Positions 1-7,422 of a stretch of 64,000 nucleotides of DNA are shown here, one piece after another. The number at the start of each line of letters is the position of its first letter. Position 1 is the stretch's first letter. The translations under genes were made by a program, and so were the position numbers. The stretch comes from CALARM01 sp040217695 (GTDB lineage Bacteria > Vulcanimicrobiota > SpSt-956 > JAKJGF01): positions 1 through 64,000 of the forward strand of contig JBEHWO010000001.1 of assembly GCA_040217695.1 (NCBI GenBank), in the 5' to 3' direction. The notes beneath the pieces were generated by a model, which ran no database searches, was not told the origin of the DNA, and worked only from the letters and a program-made list of their open reading frames with translations.

Positions 1-551
1 CCTTTATTTCCTTTATTTAAAGAATAAATAGCTTTCTGTATTGTTCCCATAGGGCAGAAGGTACACCATGCCCTGGGTGAAAACAGGACTCCTACAATAA
101 CGGCTATGACGGTAGTAACAAGACAGAGAGTCACAAAAACAAAGCCCCATTTATTCAGAACATCTGCCGTGGTGACAGACGTTACAAAAGCTGCTCTTGT
201 TCTGAGAGTAAATACCGTCATAAAAACTATTACTACAAAAAGACGAAAATATTTTGAACTCAGAAGAGGAGGAATTTTCCCGTAGAAAGATACTGGTTTA
301 ATAAAGATTTCTACAAAAGCTCCCCTGGGACATAGATTACCGCACCAGAATCTGCCTTTGAAATAAGAGAATATGAGAAAGAAAATCATCATGCCGAGTA
401 ATAGGAGACCAAGTCTGGGATACCATAATCCTCCGACAGATATAAGAGGAACCAGTATCCACGAGAACCGCTGAAACCTGTTAACAGCAGGCTTTTTTAT
501 AAAAAATTTTTTCGGAACTTTTTTTTTGCTGTCTCCACTTTTTTCAGACAT
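1..551 (-). CDS. Polyferredoxin-type 4Fe-4S membrane protein (partial, 3' end beyond window)
   Basis: An open frame runs from ATG at 551 leftward off the window edge without a stop. The translation begins MSEKSGDSKKKVPKKFF and has several hydrophobic segments. It carries the motif GRFWCGNLCPRGAF and a second cysteine cluster, RAWCTFCPMGTI. These are the paired CxxxCP and CxxCP signatures of YccM/NosR-like membrane ferredoxins, which pass electrons in the cytoplasmic membrane. It is a close paralogue of the protein at 3641-4348 (GRFWCGNLCPRGAF, FTLRT, SPRAWCxFCPMGTI shared) but lacks that protein's Cys-rich N-terminal region. Family assignment is firm; the electron partner is unknown. Confidence 0.85.
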   Translation of the reverse strand, partial: MSEKSGDSKKKVPKKFFIKKPAVNRFQRFSWILVPLISVGGLWYPRLGLLLLGMMIFFLIFSYFKGRFWCGNLCPRGAFVEIFIKPVSFYGKIPPLLSSKYFRLFVVIVFMTVFTLRTRAAFVTSVTTADVLNKWGFVFVTLCLVTTVIAVIVGVLFSPRAWCTFCPMGTIQKAIYSLNKGNK

Positions 552-726
552 ACAAACCACCCCTGTTTATAGTATATTTCATAATTTATTATAATTCAAG
601 TTGTCTTTACGCTTTTAATCCATGCACATCACACATTACGCTTTACGAGGTCATTCTTTATTGATGGTTATGAAACTAACTATCATATAAATAGATGAAA
701 GAATATAAAAAAGGATTCCCTTGATT

Positions 727-1560
727 TTAAATTTCTCTGCCGCAGTCTATACAGAATTTATTTTCTGCAGGTGAAGTGCAGCCACAGGAAGGGCAACGTT
801 TTTCTTCTCTTGAAAGAAATTGAGAGCCCGTAATATTGCCTGTGAAATCACTTTCAGGTTCCTGTCTTTTCTGTGATTTTTCATTAAAGATATCACTTTT
901 TAATGTTACAGGAAATTTGTCATGTTTTAAAGGTCTGGGAAATATGTCGTATGATTGGGCAGAGATTTTTTCTCCGCAGATATTCATTGCAAGTTCCCAC
1001 AGAAGCTCGCTTAAATATAGCAAATCCTTTTCATCTGTTATAGTTCCTGACGTTTTATTTACCAGTTTATTTTCTGAAAGAGATATATTTATAAGGTATG
1101 GTCCATATAGCATTTTTCTCTGTAATTCGGAAGTCAGTAACTCCGGCACCATACAGGAGGTATTACTTTTTATCATAAAGGCATCGTCAAACTCTCTATT
1201 TCCTGTTTGAATATCCTGAGTTCCTAACATTTTTCCTATTTTACTTAAAAAGCCTTCCTGATAAATATGGAGAGTATATTTCGAAGGTTGAGGTAATTCA
1301 AAAGTAATAACAGTATAGGTGGTACTGCTGTCACCATCTCCTTCTGTAATGGTTTGCAGAGTATAATCAAAATTTTTATATGTTCCTGTAATCCTTGGAA
1401 ATGAGAACAAAAATCCAGGAATAATATTAAGTCCATGATCTCCGGCAAATTTTTCCCACACTTTTTTTTTATCCGCACCGGCAATAAAACTATGGATAGA
1501 ATAAGCTATAAGAAAAATAATAAATCCAAAAAAAACTACAGGTACACATAAAGCTTCCAT
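727..1560 (-). CDS. Membrane-anchored protein with C-terminal zinc ribbon (paralogue A)
   Basis: 277 aa. A single N-terminal hydrophobic segment (about residues 5-26) is followed by a soluble alpha/beta domain (about 35-195), a polar linker and a C-terminal Cys4 zinc ribbon (CPSCG at 256-260, CIDCG at 270-274). The soluble domain matches the one at 2466-3491 almost position by position (TYTVITFELP/IYTVITIKLP, QTGN..FDD.F.IK, LQRK.LYG.YLIN). The start is ATG preceded by AAGGAA. No function is recognised; the architecture suggests a cytosolic-facing, membrane-tethered sensor or scaffold. It may be related to the protein at 12570-13403, which has the same TM - domain - zinc-ribbon layout. Confidence 0.75.
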   Translation of the reverse strand: MEALCVPVVFFGFIIFLIAYSIHSFIAGADKKKVWEKFAGDHGLNIIPGFLFSFPRITGTYKNFDYTLQTITEGDGDSSTTYTVITFELPQPSKYTLHIYQEGFLSKIGKMLGTQDIQTGNREFDDAFMIKSNTSCMVPELLTSELQRKMLYGPYLINISLSENKLVNKTSGTITDEKDLLYLSELLWELAMNICGEKISAQSYDIFPRPLKHDKFPVTLKSDIFNEKSQKRQEPESDFTGNITGSQFLSREEKRCPSCGCTSPAENKFCIDCGREI

Positions 1561-1640
1561 AACAATTCCTTACCTTTCTTCTGAAAATTTAATTTTCATT
1601 CTCCTTTGTGACAATTATTTGTCATGAATGTTTCTTAAGA

Positions 1641-2405
1641 TTATTGCCGGAATTTTTCTGCTATTACAAGCATTTCAAAATCGTCAGGTGTCAATTTATC
1701 ATTCCTGCTGTATGCTCCCAGTTTGCATCCATATATGTCACTCTTATTGAAACCTGCCGTCTTTAACAGCCATGTGATTTCTGACGGCATATAATAACGT
1801 TCGTTGCATTCCAGTGTTATTTTATTCCCGTCATCGTTTTCATGTTCGAAAACTGAATAATCCCTGAAGGTCATCAGATCAAAATTACTGCTGCGGGCTA
1901 CCTCTGTCTTAGAATTATCATTTATAAAATCTTTTGTCGAGTGTACAAGAGGGAATAGTCCGTTCAGAGTGGTAAATATATATTTCCCTGGATTCTTCAG
2001 TGATTTAAAGGCATTTTGCAAAATTTTATAATTCATTTCATCTGTTTCCATAAGGGGAAAAGCACCTTCACACAGCATGATTGCCAGATCAAAGGTTTCA
2101 TGAAAATCAAAATCTCTTGCATCTTTTTGGATGAAATTCACCTGAACTCCGGAATTCTGTGCCTTTTCTTTTGCTTTATTCAGCATGGATAGAGACAGAT
2201 CCAGTCCTGTGACATTATATCCCCGTCGGGCCAGTTCTATGGAGTGCCTCCCCGTGCCGCACCCGATGTCCAGTATTTTTAGCGATTTGTCCCCATTTAT
2301 TTCCTTCTCTATAAAATCAACTTCTGCTATAGTTCCTGTTGTATAGACTTCCTTTTCATAATTATTCCCATAATTCTCAAAAAGTTTTTCGTACCATTGT
2401 CTCAT
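1641..2405 (-). CDS. Class I SAM-dependent methyltransferase
   Basis: 254 aa. The SAM-binding motif I is clear (LKILDIGCGTGRHSIELARRG, about residues 42-62), followed by the acidic motif II (VTGLDLS) and a motif resembling post-motif II (KDARDFDF). This is the usual fold of small-molecule or protein methyltransferases of the Methyltransf_11/25 type; the substrate cannot be read from sequence. Start ATG at 2405 has a good AAGGAG Shine-Dalgarno 7 bases upstream. It sits between the two paralogous zinc-ribbon membrane proteins on the same strand, with gaps of about 60-80 bases, so co-transcription is possible. Confidence 0.85.
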   Translation of the reverse strand: MRQWYEKLFENYGNNYEKEVYTTGTIAEVDFIEKEINGDKSLKILDIGCGTGRHSIELARRGYNVTGLDLSLSMLNKAKEKAQNSGVQVNFIQKDARDFDFHETFDLAIMLCEGAFPLMETDEMNYKILQNAFKSLKNPGKYIFTTLNGLFPLVHSTKDFINDNSKTEVARSSNFDLMTFRDYSVFEHENDDGNKITLECNERYYMPSEITWLLKTAGFNKSDIYGCKLGAYSRNDKLTPDDFEMLVIAEKFRQ

Positions 2406-2465
2406 TTTTTTCTCCTTTTCCTTTTTAAGGCGTATATTTTACTTAATAAGTGTCAGATTTTTACC

Positions 2466-3491
2466 TCATATTTCTCTCCTGCAGTCTATACAGTAATTCT
2501 TTTCTGCAGGTGAATTTGCGCCGCAGGAGGGGCATTGTTTTTCTCCGGAAGATTTATGAGAAGAGTCAGTAAAATCATTTGTAAAATCGGAAAGAAATGT
2601 TTTATAAGAAGCTTCTCTTTCTGAACTTTTTTTCTCTTTCTCAAACAGATCTTTTATCTTTTTTTCTTCTACGTGAGTCAAAGCTTTTAAGGTTCTTTCT
2701 TCTAATTCAGATAAAGCTTTTATCCTGTCTTCTTCTGCCTGAGCCAGAGATTTTATCTTTTCCTCTTCTGCCCTGGCTATAGCTTTTGTTCTTTCCTCTT
2801 CTGCCCTGGCTATAGCTTTTATCTTTTTTTCTTCTGCTAATACAGGATCTATTCTGTCCTGTGAAATTATATCTTTCCCGGAGACGTTTATTGCAATTTC
2901 AACCATAAGTTCGCTTAAATATAGCAGATCCTGTGTATTATCTATAATACGGCCTGTTTTATTTTGAAGTTTTTTTTCTGAGAGAGTCATATTTATGAGA
3001 TAGGATCCATATAAAAGTTTTCTCTGTAAATCAGGAGTAAACACTTCATCTATTTTATCAGAAGGGGAGGTTTTTATATTAAACACATCGTCAAATCTTA
3101 TATTTCCAGTTTGAATATCTTCACTACCAAATATTTTTTCTCTTTTATTGAAAAAAAAATTTTCCCTGTAAATATGAAAATTATACACTGAACATTCAGG
3201 CAGTTTAATTGTAATAACAGTATAGATTATACTTTTTTTACCTGTGCTTTCCGTAACAGTTTCAAGAACATAATCGAGCTCTCTGTATTTCCCTGTAATC
3301 TTCGGGAAAGGTATCTTTCTCTCAAATGTTATACCAAGGCCTGAATCTGATGCGAATTTTTTCCATGTTGCCTTTATTGCCCTCTGTCTTGAAGAACTGG
3401 ATGACCGGGCAAAAATGCCAACAATAAAAATTAAAAAAAATATAGACAAACAGACAAATAATCCTTCCATGAAAAATTCCTTATTTTTCAT
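2466..3491 (-). CDS. Membrane-anchored zinc-ribbon protein with hendecad coiled coil (paralogue B)
   Basis: 341 aa, paralogue of 727-1560. Layout: N-terminal transmembrane segment (about 9-28), conserved alpha/beta domain (about 40-205), then a highly charged helical insert (about 219-290), then a C-terminal zinc ribbon (CPSCG 320-324, CIDC 334-337). The insert is built from roughly six 11-residue units of the type AEEEKIKSLAQ, AEEDRIKALSE. This is the hendecad periodicity of a right-handed coiled coil and is absent from the paralogue. The insert probably extends the zinc ribbon away from the membrane or drives oligomerisation. Function unknown. Confidence 0.75.
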   Translation of the reverse strand: MKNKEFFMEGLFVCLSIFFLIFIVGIFARSSSSSRQRAIKATWKKFASDSGLGITFERKIPFPKITGKYRELDYVLETVTESTGKKSIIYTVITIKLPECSVYNFHIYRENFFFNKREKIFGSEDIQTGNIRFDDVFNIKTSPSDKIDEVFTPDLQRKLLYGSYLINMTLSEKKLQNKTGRIIDNTQDLLYLSELMVEIAINVSGKDIISQDRIDPVLAEEKKIKAIARAEEERTKAIARAEEEKIKSLAQAEEDRIKALSELEERTLKALTHVEEKKIKDLFEKEKKSSEREASYKTFLSDFTNDFTDSSHKSSGEKQCPSCGANSPAEKNYCIDCRREI

Positions 3492-3640
3492 TTCTCGTAT
3501 CTGAAGTCTTTCGTTATTACAATGTAAAAATCCTCTCTCTATAAAAAGTGCAAAACTATATAAAAATAAAGAATCCTTTTTTTATTTTTTCTATCTAATC
3601 AGGTAAAAGACAAAAACAGAAAAACAAGGAGGAATAGATT

Positions 3641-4348
3641 ATGAATAACACAGAAAATAAAAATGTAACCTGTGAAATAAACACCGGATGTTCGACCTGT
3701 CCTTTATATCAGGGAGGTTCATGTAGTGCCAGAAAGGAGAATTGTTCTGCTTCAGAGAGTTGTTCACTCGTACCTGTAGCAAAAAAATCAACAGAAAAGG
3801 CGGAAAATTTTCCGAAGAGGTTTTTTATGAAAAAGGCAAATGTAACCAAAATACAGATGGTTTCCTGGATTATAGTTCCCCTTATATCACTGGGCGGACT
3901 CTGGTATCATAAACTGGGTCTTATTATGCCTGTAATGATGGTTTTTTTGCTGGTACTCTCTTATTTCAGGGGTAGATTCTGGTGTGGCAACCTCTGTCCC
4001 AGAGGTGCTTTCCTTGAAATATTTATAAAACCTGTATCTTTTTACGGAAAAATCCCTGATTTATATAAATCCAAATATTTTCGACTTGTTGTGGTGACAG
4101 TATTTATGGGACTGTTCACATTGAGGACTAAAGCGGCTTTCGGCTCATGGCCTCTGATGGAATCTCTCGATAAATGGGGCCTTGTATTTGCCACATTATG
4201 TCTTGTAACAACAATTATAGCAGTAGTGTTAGGTGTCCTCTATTCACCGAGAGCATGGTGTTCTTTCTGCCCTATGGGTACTATTGAAAAATGGTTGTAT
4301 AATATAAACAAAAAGATAAAAAGTTTATCCGTAAAGGAGGCAAAATAA
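3641..4348 (+). CDS. 4Fe-4S membrane ferredoxin with Cys-rich N-terminus (YccM/NosR-like)
   Basis: 235 aa. The first 45 residues hold seven cysteines (CEINTGCSTC, CSARKENCSASESC) and probably bind metal. Next come about four hydrophobic segments, GRFWCGNLCPRGAF (about 105-118) and a second cluster RAWCSFCPMGTI near the C-terminus. This is the polyferredoxin arrangement of membrane electron carriers. The downstream reductase (4351-5289) begins two bases after the stop, and its Shine-Dalgarno lies in the last codons here, so the two are translationally coupled. Together they probably move electrons between NAD(P)H/flavin and a membrane or thiol acceptor. ATG is preceded by AAGGAGG. Confidence 0.85.
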   Translation: MNNTENKNVTCEINTGCSTCPLYQGGSCSARKENCSASESCSLVPVAKKSTEKAENFPKRFFMKKANVTKIQMVSWIIVPLISLGGLWYHKLGLIMPVMMVFLLVLSYFRGRFWCGNLCPRGAFLEIFIKPVSFYGKIPDLYKSKYFRLVVVTVFMGLFTLRTKAAFGSWPLMESLDKWGLVFATLCLVTTIIAVVLGVLYSPRAWCSFCPMGTIEKWLYNINKKIKSLSVKEAK

Positions 4349-4350
4349 TA

Positions 4351-5289
4351 ATGTTCAGAACGTTACTTCAGGATAAAAAGGTGAGTATTGATAAAGAAAA
4401 ATGTATGAAATGTGCTCTCTGTGCCAGGGTCTGTCCCATGCAGTTATCCCCCTATACAGATTATGACGATAAGTGCCAGTTGAAAAGTGATGATTGTATA
4501 AGATGCGGTGCCTGTATAGCAAACTGCCCTGCAAAAGCACTCTCTTTCGAAGAGAACAGATCCTTTACGGGAGAGCCATGTCCTCATACGAAAAAAAAAA
4601 GACAGGAATATAAAGCAGTAATAGAAAAAGTAGAAGATCTTACACCTGATATAAGACAGTTTACCTTTAAATTTATAGAACCGGATAAGGTGAGTTTTAA
4701 TCCGGGACAGTTTATGATAATAAAAGTTCTTGACGGTCCCATTGTATTCAGAGCCTATTCCATAAGCTCCACACCTGATGAATGTTCTTTGTTGAAGCTG
4801 GCCATAAAAAAGGTTTCTGACGGTCTGGGGTCTCCTCTCGTATTTGAGTTTAAAGAGGGCATGGAGGTTTTGCTTGAAGGACCTATGGGAGAATTCACAC
4901 TTTATGATGACAGTAAAGATATTATAATGGTTGCAAACGGTATAGGAGTAACTCCCTTTGTTTCTATGGCAAAGGAGGCTCTCAGAAGAAAAAAAGGTAA
5001 CGTTAAACTCCTTTTCGGAATAAGAAATGAACAGGATATTATGTATGATGATTATTTTAAAGAGCTGTCAGAGGCATATCCCGATTTTGAATATATACTG
5101 TCTCTTACGAAACCTTCTGAAAACTGGAAGGGACATAAAGGCAGAGTTCCGGCCATAATAGAGAAAATGGATCTTAAAGGATATGATGCCTACCTGTGCG
5201 GTTCAAAACCCATGCTGAAAGATACGAAAGAAGCACTCATGAAAAACGGGGTGAAATCTGAAAGAATATTCTTTGAATCATTTTTTTAA
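4351..5289 (+). CDS. Ferredoxin / FAD-NAD(P) oxidoreductase fusion
   Basis: 312 aa. The N-terminus is a two-cluster ferredoxin domain (CMKCALCARVCP at about 16-27, CIRCGACIANCP at about 49-60). The rest is a ferredoxin-NADP reductase-like flavoprotein: FAD-binding RAYSISSTP (about 134-142), pyridine-nucleotide loop VANGIGVTPF (about 193-202) and the C-terminal YLCGSKPM motif. It resembles electron-transfer subunits of the HycB/NqrF or dihydroorotate dehydrogenase K type. It is the second gene of an operon with the membrane ferredoxin at 3641 and likely feeds it electrons. The gene ends in a run of T (FFESFF then TAA) directly abutting a MITE-like element. Confidence 0.88.
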   Translation: MFRTLLQDKKVSIDKEKCMKCALCARVCPMQLSPYTDYDDKCQLKSDDCIRCGACIANCPAKALSFEENRSFTGEPCPHTKKKRQEYKAVIEKVEDLTPDIRQFTFKFIEPDKVSFNPGQFMIIKVLDGPIVFRAYSISSTPDECSLLKLAIKKVSDGLGSPLVFEFKEGMEVLLEGPMGEFTLYDDSKDIIMVANGIGVTPFVSMAKEALRRKKGNVKLLFGIRNEQDIMYDDYFKELSEAYPDFEYILSLTKPSENWKGHKGRVPAIIEKMDLKGYDAYLCGSKPMLKDTKEALMKNGVKSERIFFESFF

Positions 5290-5427
5290 ACAGGAGTTAC
5301 GCATTTTGTCATTGCGAGGAGCGGAGCGACGAAGCAATCCCAACAGTTTCTGTTGTAATAATGGGATTGCTTCGCTTCGCTCGCAATGACTGATTCTTCT
5401 GTATTTTTTGCGTAAGTCCTGTTTAAA
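5285..5427. mobile_element. MITE-like element copy 1 (131 bp plus 6-bp target duplication)
   Basis: The element spans 5291-5421. Its ends are 13-bp inverted repeats (CAGGAGTTACGCA left, CAGGACTTACGCA read from the right) with one mismatch. TTTAAA flanks it directly on both sides (5285-5290 and 5422-5427). The interior is a long hairpin with arms around CATTGCGAG...AAGCAATCCCA. It encodes no protein and is 128/131 identical to the copy at 22411-22541, so a transposase must act in trans. Confidence 0.85.
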
Positions 5428-5429
5428 AT

Positions 5430-5458
5430 AAAAGGGGCCGTTAATCACGGCCCCTTTT
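5430..5458. terminator. Bidirectional intrinsic terminator
   Basis: A perfect 11-bp inverted repeat (AAAAGGGGCCG, loop TTAATCA, CGGCCCCTTTT) lies between the convergent reductase gene (ends 5289) and peroxiredoxin gene (ends 5489). The A and T tails suit termination in both directions. Confidence 0.9.
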
Positions 5459-5488
5459 AACCGGTTCATAATATTTTATAAAAATACC

Positions 5489-6268
5489 TTAAAAAGCATT
5501 CTCAGGTTTCCATATTTTCCATACTTTCCCGGAAAGATCAATTCCAGGTGTCAGAGTCGGTTTCCCTGGCTCCCAGCCTGAAGGCATTACTTCACCTGTT
5601 TTTCTGACATGTTGAAAAGCTTTGACCTGACGTATTAATTCTGAAACATTTCTTCCTACACTCGGAGTTAAAACTTCCATAGCCTGAATAACTCCATCGG
5701 GATCTATAATAAAACGTCCTCTTATATCGACTCCGCCTGCTTCATCATATATTCCGTATATTTTTCCTATTTTCCCACCTCCGTCTGAGAGCATAGGAAA
5801 TGGGACTCCCCCTTCTACCATTTTAGACAGTTCTTCTTCCTGCCATATTTTATGAACAAAACGACTGTCTGTACTTACTGACAGTATCTCTACATCCATA
5901 GCTTTGATTTCATTGTATTTGACGGCAACTGCCGACAATTCGGTCGGTCACACAAATGTGAAGTCCCCCGGATAGAAACAGAGGACTACCCATTTACCTT
6001 TATAATCAGAGAGTTTTATGTTTTTAAATTCTCCTTTTACATAGGCAGATGCTTCAAAATCAGGGGCAGGTTTCCCTACTTTTGCCGTTACCTGTACATC
6101 CTGCTTTTGAACCGGCACATCCTGTTTTACTTCTGTACCTGTTACAGGCCCTCTGGCCGGTTCGATACACTGAGTTTTATTATCTGCTGCTCCTGCGCAT
6201 GTTACAAAGAGATTTGCTATGAGAAGAGCACACAGCAGAACAAAACATATGTTATACTTTTTTAACAT
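5489..6268 (-). CDS. Exported selenocysteine-containing peroxiredoxin (in-frame UGA)
   Basis: The frame is interrupted by one TGA (5950-5948), exactly where AhpC/Tsa peroxiredoxins carry the peroxidatic cysteine: FYPGDFTFV-[UGA]-PTELSAV. The frame and homology continue unbroken afterwards, giving 259 residues with Sec at 107. A SECIS-like hairpin follows the UGA (5919-5938). Start ATG 6268 has AGGAGG six bases upstream. Residues 1-30 look like a signal peptide (hydrophobic core ICFVLLCALLIANLFV, then CAGA/AD), so the enzyme probably works outside the cytoplasm. The usual resolving-cysteine motif VCPxxW is EVMPSGW (Met at 228), so this looks like a one-Sec enzyme using an external reductant. 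It lies 47 bases after the DUF302 gene and is probably co-transcribed. A nonsense-mutated pseudogene is the alternative, but the hairpin and intact downstream half argue against it. Confidence 0.88.
5919..5938 (-). promoter_or_regulatory. Bacterial SECIS-like hairpin
   Basis: Beginning 10 nt after the UGA, the mRNA reads UUG-U-CGGC-AGUU-GCCG-U-CAA: a 3-bp lower stem, a U/U mismatch, a 4-bp upper stem and an AGUU apical loop. The loop GU falls 19-20 nt after UGA. This matches the known E. coli fdhF element (bulged U, GU in the apical loop about 20 nt from UGA) that recruits SelB. Confidence 0.78.
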
Positions 6269-6315
6269 TTTCAACCTCCTTTTAAATAAATTTTGTAGTA
6301 ATTTATGAACCGGTT

Positions 6316-6804
6316 TTATTTATCATCCAAAAAAATTAAAAATCTGCTCTGAGCCTCACCTACGGGGCCTCCCATTACTTCCCCTACTGTTCCCGGGAAC
6401 ATCTGCCCCATAAGTTTTGTATTCACAAAAGACACATATACCTTACCATCACTTTTTTCGTAAACTGATATGGTGCATGGCATCATGACAGAAGCATAAC
6501 GGGAAGCATCCTCTTTGAGCATTTTACCTGAATAATCCACATTACAGAGTTCTATCAGTTTTACAGGCAAAAGCTTTTCTCCTCCGTTTTTTTCTATACT
6601 TTTAGCAAGATCCTTTACACCTGAAATAACCCATTTTTCTGCTTTTGCATTATCCACTATTTTCTGAACAGTTTCTTCCAGCCCGTAAGGACTGAGTTTT
6701 TCTATTATCATTTGCTCGTTTTTATTACAGGGTTCTTCTCCTGATACATACGAAGGATATAATAGAATCAGGAGACATATTAATATAAGGGATATTTTCT
6801 TCAT
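6316..6804 (-). CDS. Exported DUF302-family protein
   Basis: 162 aa with an N-terminal signal sequence (MKKISLILICLLILLYPSYVSG). The C-terminal half carries typical DUF302 features: a conserved Cys in MMPCTISVYEK, the strand KVYVSFVNTKLMGQMF, and GEVMGGPVGEAQ. The biochemical role of DUF302 is not established; members occur next to sulfur and redox genes, as here. Two further cysteines (CNKNEQ, LCNVDY) lie in the mature region. It is probably the first gene of a two-gene operon with the seleno-peroxiredoxin. Start ATG 6804 has AAAGGAG upstream. Confidence 0.8.
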   Translation of the reverse strand: MKKISLILICLLILLYPSYVSGEEPCNKNEQMIIEKLSPYGLEETVQKIVDNAKAEKWVISGVKDLAKSIEKNGGEKLLPVKLIELCNVDYSGKMLKEDASRYASVMMPCTISVYEKSDGKVYVSFVNTKLMGQMFPGTVGEVMGGPVGEAQSRFLIFLDDK

Positions 6805-6940
6805 TATTCGATACTCCTTTTTTACTGTATAAAATGTAATATCGGTATTGTCGGTATATTTCTGTAAAATATTCTATCATCATCTCCTTTCAATCCTTTT
6901 ATAGAACCTTGCCATATTCCATTGCCGTTATGTTTATTTA

Positions 6941-7303
6941 CTAATGCTTCAACAGCATTTTCAATCCTATTAATATAAGCGCTATACCAAAGACCTTTTC
7001 CAGGAGATTATTGGATAAATGTGTGGCCAGTTTTGCTCCGAAAAGTCCTCCTAAAAAGAAACCGATACATATACAAATGGCAATCTTTATATCTACATGG
7101 CCCTGTTTAAAATAGGTCCATGCCGCAAGGATGCCGATAGGCGGTACAAGCAAAGCCAGCGTTGTTCCCTGTGCTTTGTGCTGTGAAAGACCGAACAGAA
7201 AAACCAGGGCAGGAACAATAATTACTCCTCCTCCTATACCTATGAGCCCTCCGAGAAATCCTGCTGCCAGACCGAGCAGTACGTAAAGTAAAATAATGAT
7301 CAT
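6941..7303 (-). CDS. Half-length TauE/SafE-family membrane permease
   Basis: 120 aa, four hydrophobic segments. The N-terminal Gly-rich signature GLAAGFLGGLIGIGGGVIIVP (about 11-31) is diagnostic for TauE/SafE sulfite/sulfonate exporters, and AQGTTLALLVPPIGILAAW follows. Full members are about 250 aa made of two such halves; half-size versions like this one presumably work as dimers. It ends in TAG with no continuing homology, so it is not truncated by a recoded stop. Context (SulP, YeeE/YedE, MBL-rhodanese) supports export of a sulfur oxyanion. Confidence 0.82.
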   Translation of the reverse strand: MIIILLYVLLGLAAGFLGGLIGIGGGVIIVPALVFLFGLSQHKAQGTTLALLVPPIGILAAWTYFKQGHVDIKIAICICIGFFLGGLFGAKLATHLSNNLLEKVFGIALILIGLKMLLKH

Positions 7304-7318
7304 TTTACACCCTCTTTT

Positions 7319-7384
7319 ACGTAATGAGTAATGCGTAACGCGTTACATAAAGTTGATAGTTGAACGTTGATGGTTTATGGTTTA
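7319..7384. repeat. Mixed heptad array
   Basis: Period-7 units GTAATGA, GTAATGC, GTAACGC change into GTTGATA, GTTGAAC, GTTGATG, GTTTATG within about 65 bp. Two unit families are therefore joined in one array between the SulP and TauE genes. Confidence 0.75.
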
Positions 7385-7422
7385 AAATCAAACTCTCACT
7401 TATAAACCTTAAACTATAAAAT

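Noticed and set aside
5489..5938. A stand-alone peroxiredoxin C-terminal gene starting at TTG 5938
   Set aside because: It begins just after a UGA that replaces the catalytic residue, lacks a ribosome site and is in the same frame as the upstream half; it is one selenoprotein gene.
6941..7303. Second recoded stop truncating the TauE/SafE protein
   Set aside because: The stop is TAG and no second half of the family follows in any frame; half-size members exist.
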